Shown piece after piece: positions 7,988 to 15,689 of a stretch of 64,000 nucleotides of DNA. Within the stretch, counting starts at the first letter, position 1, and each line of letters begins with the position of its first letter. The DNA is from Halovulum marinum (GTDB taxonomy: Bacteria > Pseudomonadota > Alphaproteobacteria > Rhodobacterales > Rhodobacteraceae): contig NZ_WIND01000007.1 in NCBI RefSeq assembly GCF_009697225.1, positions 1-64,000 on the forward strand, given 5' to 3'. Position numbers and translations under genes: made by a program. The notes under the pieces were generated by a model. The model was not told the DNA's origin, did not search any database, and worked only from the letters and a program-made list of their open reading frames with translations.

Positions 7988-9240
7988 CGAAGACCACGCC
8001 GTTCTGGTGGGACCATGCGCCGCCGGCGCCGATCGAGCGGCCGCCGCTGCCGAAGACCGCCGATCTGGTGGTCGTCGGCTCGGGCTACACCGGCCTGCAC
8101 GCGGCGCTGCCGGTGGCGCGCGCCGGGCGCAGCGTCGTGGTGCTCGAGGCCGGGCAGCCAGGGCAGGGCTGTTCGACGCGCAACGGCGGGCAGATCAGCA
8201 CCGCGATCAAGCCGGGGCTGGCGACGCTCGCCCGGCGCCACGGCGCGGACACGGCGCGGGCGATCCTGGCCGAGGGCGTCGCCTCGCGCCGGTTCGTCGA
8301 GCGGTTCGTGCGCGACGAGGGCATCGCCTGCGACTTCAGCGCCTGCGGCCGGTTCCACGCCGCGGCGCATCCGCGCGCCTTCGCGGCGCTGGCGCGCATC
8401 GCCGACGGCGCGCGGATCACCCTTGTGCCGCGCGCCCGGCAGCACGAGGAGCTGGGCACCGACCGCTACCACGGCGGCGCGGTGTTCCACGATCACGCCG
8501 CGCTGGACCCGGGCCGCTACCACGCCGGACTGCTGGACAGGGTGCGCGCGGCCGGGGCGCTGATCGCGCCCGACACCCCGGCCCGGACCCTCGACGAAGA
8601 CGGCGCCGGGGTGCGGGTCGGCACGCCCCATGGCGCGATCCGCGCCCGCGACGTGGTGCTGGCGACCAACGGCTACGGCGGGCCGCTGTCGCCCTGGCAC
8701 CGGGCGCGCATCGTGCCGGTCGGCAGCTATCTCGTCGCCACCGAGCCGCTGGCGCCGGATCTGGTGGCGCGGCTGTTCCCGACCGGGCGCATCGCTTCGG
8801 ACAGCCGGCGGGTGGTGTACTACTACCGTCCCTCGCCGGACGGGCGGCGGGTGCTGTTCGGCGGCCGGGTCAGCGCCGGCGAGGTCGCGCCGCAGGTCAG
8901 CGCGCGGCGGCTGCACGCGGCGATGGCCGACGTGTTCCCGGAACTGGCCGGGGCCGCGATCAGCCATTCCTGGATGGGCTTCGTCGGCTACAGCTTCGAC
9001 ACCCTGCCGCACACCGGGCGGCGCGGCCGCATCCACCACGCGATGGGCTACTGCGGCTCGGGCGTCGGCATGGCCTCGTACCTGGGGATGAAGGCCGGCC
9101 TGCGGGTTCTGGACGACCCGGCGGGCGAGACCGCGCTAAGCGCGCCGGATTTTCCCGCCCGCCCGCTGTATCGCGGCCGGCCCTGGTTCCTGCCGGCGAT
9201 GGTCGAGACCTACCGCCTGCTGGACCGGTTGGGACTGTAG
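7984..9240 (+). CDS. FAD-dependent amine/amino-acid oxidoreductase (DadA/PuuB-like)
   Basis: A 418-residue DAO-family flavoprotein, expected to oxidise a primary or secondary amine. The dinucleotide-binding motif is VGSGYTG (31-37). It is followed by the family segment CSTRNGGQIS and a C-terminal FAD region YCGSGVGMASYLG. Overall build resembles gamma-glutamylputrescine oxidase (PuuB/OrdL). GTG 7984 is used; it overlaps the previous stop (GTGA), a sign of translational coupling. Together with a polyamine-type ABC importer downstream, it suggests uptake and oxidation of a polyamine or related amine. No puuA or puuC homologue lies beside it, so PuuB is not assigned. Confidence 0.85.
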   Translation: MTKTTPFWWDHAPPAPIERPPLPKTADLVVVGSGYTGLHAALPVARAGRSVVVLEAGQPGQGCSTRNGGQISTAIKPGLATLARRHGADTARAILAEGVASRRFVERFVRDEGIACDFSACGRFHAAAHPRAFAALARIADGARITLVPRARQHEELGTDRYHGGAVFHDHAALDPGRYHAGLLDRVRAAGALIAPDTPARTLDEDGAGVRVGTPHGAIRARDVVLATNGYGGPLSPWHRARIVPVGSYLVATEPLAPDLVARLFPTGRIASDSRRVVYYYRPSPDGRRVLFGGRVSAGEVAPQVSARRLHAAMADVFPELAGAAISHSWMGFVGYSFDTLPHTGRRGRIHHAMGYCGSGVGMASYLGMKAGLRVLDDPAGETALSAPDFPARPLYRGRPWFLPAMVETYRLLDRLGL

Positions 9241-9360
9241 GCGGGAAATGGCTTGCCATATGCGCAGGAATGGACCTTTCTGACCGAACCAATCGACGGT
9301 TCACTTCCGCATTGGCCGCGCAGACGGCCCGGGGGCACCGCAGTCCAGGGAGAAGACATC

Positions 9361-10431
9361 ATGAGACATTCCATCCGCGCCATCCTGGCCGGAACCGCCG
9401 CGGTCCTTGCCGCCGGCGGGGCGCAGGCCGAGACGCTGCGCCTGCTGACCTGGGGCAGCTATGCCCCGGAAGAGGTGATCCAGATGTTCGAGGAGGCAAA
9501 CCCCGACATCGACGTCGAGGTGACCTATTCCAACAACGAGGAGATGATCGCCAAGCTGCGCGCGACCGGCGGCACCGGCTATGATCTGGCGCAGCCCAGC
9601 CACGACCGGATCTACGCCGCGCAGGTCGAGTACAACATCTACAAGCCGCTGGACCTGTCCAAGATCGACACCTCGGTGATGACGCCGAACCTGCTGGAGG
9701 GCGTCAAGGCCAACACCACGCTCGACGGCGAGGTCTATGCCGTTCCGCACCAGTGGGGCACCTCGGGGATCATGGCGAACACGGCCGAGGCGCCGGACGC
9801 CACCGGCTGGGCCGACCTGTGCGACGAGAAGTACAAGGGCCGCACCTCGATGCGGCTGCGGCGCACGATCCTGCTGGGCACCGCCTACGCGATGGGCATG
9901 GACCCGTTCGCGCTGTATGATGACACCGAGGCCTACCAGGACATGCTGGACAAGGTCACCGAGAAGCTGATCGCCTGCAAGGACATCATCAAGACCTACT
10001 GGACCGGCGGCGACGATCTGTCGGCGCTGATGCTGTCGGGCGAGGTGATCGTGTCGGAGACCTGGGATTCGACTGCCTTCAAGATCTACAACGAGAACCA
10101 GGACATCGTGTTCGTGCCGCCCGAGACCGGCGCGCTGGCCTGGATCGACACCTTCGCGATCCCGCGCGGCGGCGAGGCGGACGACGCCGCCTACAAGTGG
10201 ATCAACTTCGTCATGCAGCCCGAGATCGTGCAGCTGATGTCGGCCTCGACAGGGGCGATCGCGGCGGTGCCGAACGGCATCGATCTGCTGCCCGAGGACA
10301 AGCGCGCCGCAGTGCAGGCCGCCTTCGACGAGGAGGATATCGCCAACCTGAAGTTCTTCGCCAACATCCCGCCGGGGCTGGAGGACATGGAAGGCATCGC
10401 GCTAGAGCGGATCAAGGCCGCGTCGAACTGA
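9361..10431 (+). CDS. Periplasmic substrate-binding protein of a polyamine-type (PotD/PotF-like) ABC importer
   Basis: A 356-residue secreted protein. The signal peptide is about residues 1-23 (cleavage after GAQA). It is followed by the family's first strand, LRLLTWGSYAPEEVIQMFE, and later VETWDSTAFK-like and AWIDTFAIPRG segments typical of SBP_bac_8/PotD proteins. It would capture the substrate in the periplasm and hand it to the permeases encoded downstream. ATG 9361 follows AGGGAGAAG. Ligand residues cannot be assigned by eye, so polyamine is only the family default. The amine oxidase immediately upstream is consistent with an amine ligand. A strong hairpin separates it from the ATPase gene. 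Confidence 0.9.
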   Translation: MRHSIRAILAGTAAVLAAGGAQAETLRLLTWGSYAPEEVIQMFEEANPDIDVEVTYSNNEEMIAKLRATGGTGYDLAQPSHDRIYAAQVEYNIYKPLDLSKIDTSVMTPNLLEGVKANTTLDGEVYAVPHQWGTSGIMANTAEAPDATGWADLCDEKYKGRTSMRLRRTILLGTAYAMGMDPFALYDDTEAYQDMLDKVTEKLIACKDIIKTYWTGGDDLSALMLSGEVIVSETWDSTAFKIYNENQDIVFVPPETGALAWIDTFAIPRGGEADDAAYKWINFVMQPEIVQLMSASTGAIAAVPNGIDLLPEDKRAAVQAAFDEEDIANLKFFANIPPGLEDMEGIALERIKAASN

Positions 10432-10450
10432 CCGGCGCCGAGACCACCGA

Positions 10451-10484
10451 CCGGGGCGCGGGCCTGCTGCGGACCGCGCCCCGG
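10451..10484 (+). promoter_or_regulatory. Intergenic hairpin after the binding-protein gene
   Basis: A perfect 11-bp stem, CCGGGGCGCGG at 10451-10461 pairing with CCGCGCCCCGG at 10474-10484, closes a 12-base loop. No T-run follows, so it is more likely an mRNA 3'-end stabiliser or partial stop than a full terminator. It would favour excess binding protein over ATPase and permease. Confidence 0.6.
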
Positions 10485-10511
10485 CTGCATGAAAAGGACC
10501 GGAAGGCGAGC

Positions 10512-11585
10512 ATGTACGACCTGAGCTGCGAGCGCGTGACCAAGAACTTCGGCAGCTTCACCGCGGTGGACGGCGTCTCGCTCGACATCCCCTCGGGCTC
10601 GTTCTTCTCGATCCTCGGCCCGTCGGGCTGCGGCAAGACCACCCTGATGCGGATGATCGCCGGGTTCGAAACGCCAAGCCGGGGCGATATCCGGATCAAG
10701 GGCGACAGCGTGCTGGCGCTGCCGCCCAACCGGCGCAACGTGAAGATGGTGTTCCAGCACCTGGCGCTGTTCCCGATGATGAGCGTGGGCGAGAACATTG
10801 CCTACGGCCTGCGCTGCCGCGGCGACGCCAAGGCCGAGATCCCGGCCCGGGTGGCCCGGGTGCTGGACCGCGTCGGCCTGCCCGGCGTCGAGGACAAGCG
10901 CATCGAGCAGCTGTCCGGCGGGCAGAAGCAGCGCATCGCCATCGCCCGCTGCATGGTATTGGAGCCGGACGTGCTGCTGCTGGACGAGCCGCTGGGCGCG
11001 CTGGACCTGAAGCTGCGCGAGCACATGAAGATCGAGCTGAAGCAGCTGCAGCACCGGTTCGAGACCACCTTCCTCTACATCACCCACGACCAGTCCGAGG
11101 CGCTGGTGATGTCCGACACCGTGGCGGTGATGAACGCCGGCCGGTTCGAGCAGATCGGCGCGCCGCGCGAGTTGTACGAGAACCCGGTGTCGGGCTTCGT
11201 CGCCGGCTTCGTCGGCGACAGCAACTGCCTGGCGGGGCGGATCGCCGAAATCCGCGGCGACGAGGCGCTGGTCGAGCTGTCCGGCGGCGGCACGGTGCGC
11301 GCGCGCCGCGGCGACGGCGCGGGGCAGGGCGACGCGGTCGAGGTGTTCCTGCGCCCCGAGGCGCTGTTCGTGGGCGAGGGCGACCCGCACGCCACGCTGG
11401 ACGGGCGTGTGGACAGCCTGCTGTTCAACGGCGCCAACTCGCGCATCCTGGTGCAGCTGGACAACGGCCCGCTGATCGAGGTCGCCGACCCCGGACAGGC
11501 CGGCCGCGTGGCGCAGGACCAGCAGGTCCGGGTCGGCTGGGACCCGGCCCGCGCCACCTGCTTCGCGCAGCGGGCCGGCGCATGA
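10512..11585 (+). CDS. ABC transporter ATP-binding protein, PotA/PotG-like
   Basis: A 357-residue ATPase that powers import through the two permeases encoded just after it. It has Walker A GPSGCGKTT, the Q-loop in KMVFQHLALFPMM, the signature LSGGQKQRIAIAR, Walker B LLLDEPLGALD and the switch histidine in YITHDQSEAL. A C-terminal TOBE/OB domain (about 270-350) is typical of the spermidine/putrescine and Fe3+ branch. ATG 10512 follows GGAAGG. Its end overlaps the first permease gene by four bases (ATGA). Confidence 0.92.
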   Translation: MYDLSCERVTKNFGSFTAVDGVSLDIPSGSFFSILGPSGCGKTTLMRMIAGFETPSRGDIRIKGDSVLALPPNRRNVKMVFQHLALFPMMSVGENIAYGLRCRGDAKAEIPARVARVLDRVGLPGVEDKRIEQLSGGQKQRIAIARCMVLEPDVLLLDEPLGALDLKLREHMKIELKQLQHRFETTFLYITHDQSEALVMSDTVAVMNAGRFEQIGAPRELYENPVSGFVAGFVGDSNCLAGRIAEIRGDEALVELSGGGTVRARRGDGAGQGDAVEVFLRPEALFVGEGDPHATLDGRVDSLLFNGANSRILVQLDNGPLIEVADPGQAGRVAQDQQVRVGWDPARATCFAQRAGA

Positions 11586-12448
11586 GAAACGACGCCGGCA
11601 AGCTGTCGCTGATCCTGCTGATGGCGCCGTTCGCGCTGTGGATCGGCCTGCTGATCGTGCTGCCGCAGCTGGGCATCGGCTATGTCTCGCTGCGCGAGAA
11701 GGTGGGCATCAACCAGTACGAGTTCGGGCCGGGCAACTACGCCGACTTCATCGCCGAGCCGATCTACCGCAACACGCTGTTCCGCACCGCCTGGATGTCG
11801 ATCCTGGTCACCGCGCTGGCGCTGCTGGTCGGCTTTCCGGTGGCCTGGTACATCGCCAAGATCGCGCGCGAGCGCAGCCGCGCGGCGCTGTTCCTGCTGT
11901 GCCTGATCCCGCTGTGGGTCAGCGACCTGGTGCGCGCCTACGGCTGGATCGTGCTGCTGCGCGAGACCGGCGTGGTGTCCACGGTGCTGGTGGGCGCGGG
12001 GATCATCGCGCAGCCGGTCGAGATGCTCTACAACGACGTCACCGTGGTCATCGGCCTGGTCTACACGGTGATCCTGTTCATGATCGTGCCGCTGGTCTCG
12101 ACCCTGCAGGGCATGGACGACGCGCTGCTGGAGGCCGGCTACAACCTGGGCGGCGGCCGGCTGACGGTGTTCCGCCGGATCATCGTGCCCTACGCCATGC
12201 CCGGCATCGTCGCCGGCTGCATCATCACCTTCATGCTGACCGCCGGCAGCTACCTGACGCCGATCCTGCTGGGCGGCAAGAATTCCAGCTGGTTCACCGA
12301 GCAGATCTACAACCAGTTCATCACCCGCTACAACTGGGAGGCCGGCGCCACCTTCGGCGTGCTGCTGCTGGGCTTCACCTCGCTGGTGGTCTGGGCCGGG
12401 CTGCGCCTGACCGGGCAGAGCCTGTCGACCACGGTCGCGAAGGAATAG
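11582..12448 (+). CDS. ABC transporter permease, PotB/PotH-like
   Basis: A 288-residue inner-membrane protein with about six hydrophobic helices. The BPD_transp_1 EAA loop is seen in DDALLEAGYNLGGGRLTVFRRIIVPYAMPG, the contact site for the ATPase. It forms the translocation pore with the next gene product. The start overlaps the ATPase stop (ATGA), showing coupling. Order in the operon (binding protein, ATPase, permease, permease) matches E. coli potFGHI. Confidence 0.9.
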   Translation: MRNDAGKLSLILLMAPFALWIGLLIVLPQLGIGYVSLREKVGINQYEFGPGNYADFIAEPIYRNTLFRTAWMSILVTALALLVGFPVAWYIAKIARERSRAALFLLCLIPLWVSDLVRAYGWIVLLRETGVVSTVLVGAGIIAQPVEMLYNDVTVVIGLVYTVILFMIVPLVSTLQGMDDALLEAGYNLGGGRLTVFRRIIVPYAMPGIVAGCIITFMLTAGSYLTPILLGGKNSSWFTEQIYNQFITRYNWEAGATFGVLLLGFTSLVVWAGLRLTGQSLSTTVAKE

Positions 12449-12451
12449 CCG

Positions 12452-13303
12452 ATGCAGCGATCCGCCGGGCTGATGTTCGTCTACCGCGCCTATGTGGTGC
12501 TGTTCTTCCTCTACCTGGTGGCGCCGCTGGCCGCCGCCGGCGCCTTCGCGTTCAACGATTCGATGTTCCCCTCGCTGCCGTGGCAGGGCTTCACGCTGGA
12601 CTGGTTCTTCTCGCCGGTGGAGCCGAAGCTGGGCCTGTTCTATGACGACCGGCTGTTGCGCGGGCTGCAGAACTCGCTGGTGATCGGGCTGATCGTCTCG
12701 GCCCTGGCGGTGGCCGCGGGCACCTGCAACGCCTTCCTGTTCGAGCGGCGGCAGTTCCCGTTCAAGCGGCTGCTGTACATCCTGATGATCGTGCCGCTGG
12801 TCATTCCGGGGGTGATCCTGGGCATCTCGATCCTGGTGTTCGCGTCGATGCTGGCGAATTTCGCCGACCAGACGCTGGGCCTGTTCCTGACCTGGCTGCG
12901 GCCCGGGATCCCGCTGATCGTGCTGGGGCAGTTCTCGTTCCTGACCACGATCACCTCGCTGGTGATCGCCGCGCGGCTGCAGAAGTTCGACATCTCGCTC
13001 GAGGAGGCGGCGCTGAACCTGGGCGCCAGCCGGATCCGCGTGCTGCTGACGGTGACGCTGCCGTTCCTGGCGCCGGCGCTGTTCTCGGCCTTCGTGGTGG
13101 CGTTCCTGGTGTCGTTCGAGAACTTCAACACCACGCTGATGCTGGTCGGCTCGGACGCGCCGCTGACGATCACCATGTACGACCGCATGGTGAAGGTCGG
13201 CTCGACCCCGGTGCTGAACGCGGTCTCGGTGTTCCTGATGCTCGGCTCCGGGCTGCTGGCGCTGGCCAGCGTGCTGGCGCAGCGCCCGCGCAAGGCGGCG
13301 TGA
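12452..13303 (+). CDS. ABC transporter permease, PotC/PotI-like
   Basis: A 283-residue inner-membrane protein with about six helices and the EAA loop EEAALNLGASRIRVLLTVTLPFLAPA. It is the second pore subunit and the last gene of the importer operon, three bases after the first permease. It ends four bases before the convergent esterase gene, with no hairpin terminator visible between them. Confidence 0.9.
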   Translation: MQRSAGLMFVYRAYVVLFFLYLVAPLAAAGAFAFNDSMFPSLPWQGFTLDWFFSPVEPKLGLFYDDRLLRGLQNSLVIGLIVSALAVAAGTCNAFLFERRQFPFKRLLYILMIVPLVIPGVILGISILVFASMLANFADQTLGLFLTWLRPGIPLIVLGQFSFLTTITSLVIAARLQKFDISLEEAALNLGASRIRVLLTVTLPFLAPALFSAFVVAFLVSFENFNTTLMLVGSDAPLTITMYDRMVKVGSTPVLNAVSVFLMLGSGLLALASVLAQRPRKAA

Positions 13304-13307
13304 CGCG

Positions 13308-14237
13308 TCACCGCGCGGCGGTGCGGCGTTCGGCGGCCGGGGCCACGATCGGCGAGGCGAGGAAATGCGCCGCCGCTTGCAGCGACCGGTAGCTCGGCTC
13401 GTAGACCTGGCTGAAATGGATGAAGCCGTGGTTCACCGCCGGGGTGAAGTCGTAGGCGTGCGGGATGCCCGCCTGCGTCAGCCGCCCGGCAAGCCAGCGG
13501 GTATCGTCCGCCAGGCAGTCCATCTCGGCTTCGGCCAGGAAGCACGGCGGCAGGCCGTCGACCGCGGCGCCGGTCAGATCGCCGTACGCCGGGTCGCGAT
13601 GATCCGCGAGGTACCAGTCCCAGTAGGTGCGCATGTCGGTGGTGGTCAGCCCATAGGTGCCGTCGCCATAGGTCATGTGCGAGCGGGTGTCGAAACAGCG
13701 CCGGAAGCAGCCGTACCACAGCAGCAGCGCGGCCAGCGGCGGCGCGGCCCCCTCGTCGTGCAGCCGCAGGGCGGTGGCCAGCGCCAGGTTCGCCCCGGCG
13801 CTGTCGCCGGCCAGCACCAGCGCCGCATGGGGATGGTCGGCGGCGATCCGGCACACCGCCGCGCAGGCGGCGTCCAGCCCGGCGGGATAGGGATGCTCGG
13901 GCGCCAGCGGGTAGTCCGGGCCGGCCACCAGATGACCGGACAGTGCCGCCAGGTCGGTCATGATCCCGCCGTGGGTGACGGTGTCGCAGTTCGCCCAGCC
14001 GCCGCCGTGCAGATAGACGATCACCCGTGACGCGTCGCACCGGTCGCGGGGCGAGAACAGGCGCAGGCCGTCGCAGGTGCTGATCTCCACCTCGTCGGCA
14101 TGCCGGCCGCGCAAGGCGCGGCGCGCCTCGCGGGACCGGCGGCGCATTTCCGGCATCAGCTCGGCGCTCAGCTCGCCCTTTTCGGCCGAGTAGCGCGCGG
14201 CGGCCTGCAAAAGGGCGGGGTCGGGCGTTCTGTTCAT
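13308..14237 (-). CDS. Alpha/beta-hydrolase, HSL/lipase-esterase family
   Basis: A 309-residue cytosolic esterase of the hormone-sensitive-lipase branch. The oxyanion-hole motif HGGGW lies in VIVYLHGGGW. The nucleophile elbow is GDSAG, followed by ANLALA. The acidic residue is probably in CFLAEAEMDCLADD, and the catalytic His in AVNHGFIHF. Natural substrate unknown. ATG 14237 is preceded by GGAGGA about eight bases upstream; an earlier in-frame ATG at 14288 lacks such a site. It stands alone on this strand, convergent with the ABC operon. Confidence 0.88.
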   Translation of the reverse strand: MNRTPDPALLQAAARYSAEKGELSAELMPEMRRRSREARRALRGRHADEVEISTCDGLRLFSPRDRCDASRVIVYLHGGGWANCDTVTHGGIMTDLAALSGHLVAGPDYPLAPEHPYPAGLDAACAAVCRIAADHPHAALVLAGDSAGANLALATALRLHDEGAAPPLAALLLWYGCFRRCFDTRSHMTYGDGTYGLTTTDMRTYWDWYLADHRDPAYGDLTGAAVDGLPPCFLAEAEMDCLADDTRWLAGRLTQAGIPHAYDFTPAVNHGFIHFSQVYEPSYRSLQAAAHFLASPIVAPAAERRTAAR

Positions 14238-14465
14238 GCAACGTGTCCTCCTGCCGTATCGTGAACCCGCAAATCGCGGTTTGCGCAAGCCCGGGCGCGC
14301 GGCGGCCGGGATCCGCGCCCGGCGCCGCCAGGCGGGCGCCGCCGATGGCGGCGCGCCGGCGGCCGGGCGCTGGCCGACCCGCCCCGACTTGATGTAAGCG
14401 GGGCCGGAACATCCGAACGCGAGCAGCCGGCGGCGCCCTAGGGCCCGCCTTCCGAGGGAGTATCC

Positions 14466-14648
14466 GTGCCGGAAACCCAGGTCTCCAGCCCCGACATCGC
14501 GGTCGCGGTCCTGTTCCTGTCCCTGCTCGTCGCCTCGCTGGTCGGCGGACCGGTGCGCACGCTGGTGCTGGTGTTCCTCGGCTGGCGGCTGACGCGGCTG
14601 CTGGCGTTGCCCGCCCTGGGGCTGGGACTGTACGCGCTGTTCCGGTAA
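14466..14648 (+). CDS. Small membrane protein of unknown function
   Basis: Sixty residues starting at GTG 14466, with GAGGGAG at 14454-14460 as ribosome site. Two hydrophobic stretches (about 11-27 and 30-58, the second interrupted by RLTR) suggest a one- or two-helix inner-membrane protein. I recognise no family. A palindromic GC-rich hairpin (14650-14669) follows the stop directly, which favours a real short transcript. Neighbours give no functional hint. Confidence 0.5.
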   Translation: MPETQVSSPDIAVAVLFLSLLVASLVGGPVRTLVLVFLGWRLTRLLALPALGLGLYALFR

Positions 14649-14669
14649 CCGCGCCGCCGGCGGCGCGGC

Positions 14670-14881
14670 CGGATGCCTCGAACCGGTTCCGGAACCACGA
14701 TCCGCGGGGGCCGCGCCTGCCCATGCGACAGCGCATCAACACGACGTGATGACTGCCTTGACAGGCGTTGCCTTCGCATCGACGCGGCGGAAAAGCGTTT
14801 CATATCAGACGATTGGACTTTTGTCGCCGGCTTGCGCGATCGAAGGGCGGGACCTGCGCGGGCCGATTGGCCGCGCGGTCC
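14670..14881. other. Intergenic stretch with small palindromes and no gene
   Basis: Part of the roughly 308-base gap between the small membrane protein and the repeat protein. It contains GAACCGGTTC/GGTTCCGGAACC palindromes near 14680-14695 and a TTGACA at 14758 that lacks a matching -10 box. No coding frame or RNA gene is supported. Confidence 0.5.
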
Positions 14882-14907
14882 GGAACACTCGGCCGCACAG
14901 CGTCGTT
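14882..14907 (+). promoter_or_regulatory. Candidate EcfG-type (general stress) promoter for the repeat protein
   Basis: GGAAC at 14882-14886, a 17-base spacer, and CGTT at 14904-14907 match the alphaproteobacterial sigma-EcfG pattern GGAAC-N17-CGTT. The implied start lies about 45 bases before ATG 14957. The motif is short, so chance occurrence is possible. Confidence 0.35.
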
Positions 14908-14956
14908 TAGCCCCTGTCCAGCGCGACCACCGCGCATGATGAAAGGAAGGTAGACC

Positions 14957-15607
14957 ATGAAACCGATCAAAGCGAAGCTTCTGGCAACCGCGACGGCAGC
15001 CGCGATCGCGATGACGCCGATGGCGGCGCTTGCTCAGCAGACGCAGCTGGAGGCCCAGGTTCAGACCGAGCTCGAGCAGATGGGCTTCGACCTGCCGTCG
15101 GACGCGATGTTCTCGGTCTCCGAATCGGCCGAGATCCAGGCCATCCTCTCGAGCGAGGAAGCCGAGAACGAGAAAATGCGCCAGATCGAGGAGATCCTCG
15201 ACGCGCGCGCCACGGTCGATGTCTCGAACGGCGCGCAGGACGCCGACGTGATGGTCGCGGACGAGTTGCGCTCGTACGGCTACAACGTCGATCCCGCCAA
15301 CCTGTCGGCCGAGTTGACGGCCCAGTTGACCGGCATCATGGAAAGCGACAAGAGCAGCGCCGACAAGCGCCGCGCGATCGAGGTGGCGCTGGGTGACGTC
15401 GAGTACGAGGGCATCGAGATCGGCATCGAGCCGGAATTCGACGCCGGTCTCGCCGCGCTGCTGCAGAGCGAACTGGCCGACATGGGGTTGGAGGTCGACG
15501 TCTCGACGCTGACCACGGCGCAGATGGCCGAGATCAAGGCGGTGCTCGAGACGGATGACTCGACCACCGACAAGGAACGCGCCATCATGTCGATCATCGC
15601 CGGGTAA
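14957..15607 (+). CDS. Secreted protein of three ~45-residue repeats, function unknown
   Basis: A 216-residue exported protein. The signal peptide is about residues 1-26 (cleavage after AALA). The mature part is acidic and consists of three related units at about 36-81, 101-145 and 170-215. Each unit has an EL-x-x-(M/Y)-G-(F/Y/L) start, a middle of the LS/LT-x-x-(Q/L)-x-(A/E)-(Q/I) type, then I-(L/M)-(E/S) and a closing D/E-K-x-(R/Q)-A/Q-I segment. No cysteines, catalytic motifs or membrane segments are seen. Secreted proteins with similar 'LSTxQLxEI' units occur in Rhodobacterales, but I know no assigned function. ATG 14957 follows AAGGAAGG. A strong terminator follows, so it is a monocistronic unit. 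Confidence 0.8.
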   Translation: MKPIKAKLLATATAAAIAMTPMAALAQQTQLEAQVQTELEQMGFDLPSDAMFSVSESAEIQAILSSEEAENEKMRQIEEILDARATVDVSNGAQDADVMVADELRSYGYNVDPANLSAELTAQLTGIMESDKSSADKRRAIEVALGDVEYEGIEIGIEPEFDAGLAALLQSELADMGLEVDVSTLTTAQMAEIKAVLETDDSTTDKERAIMSIIAG

Positions 15608-15651
15608 GCCCGGGGGCACTGGCGCCCCGGCGCGCCGCCCGACCGCAAACC

Positions 15652-15685
15652 GGGCCCGCCGCGCATATGCGCGGCGGGCCCTTTT
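15652..15685 (+). terminator. Rho-independent terminator after the repeat protein gene
   Basis: A perfect palindrome from 15652 to 15681 (GGGCCCGCCGCGCAT and its complement) is followed by TTTT at 15682-15685. Its position 45 bases after the stop, and before the convergent adenine deaminase gene, fits a terminator for the plus-strand gene. Confidence 0.85.
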
Positions 15686-15689
15686 GCGT

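Noticed and set aside
14758-14786. Sigma70 promoter with TTGACA for the repeat protein
   Set aside because: No acceptable -10 hexamer at 16-18 bases; the GGAAC/CGTT pair nearer the gene is a better candidate.
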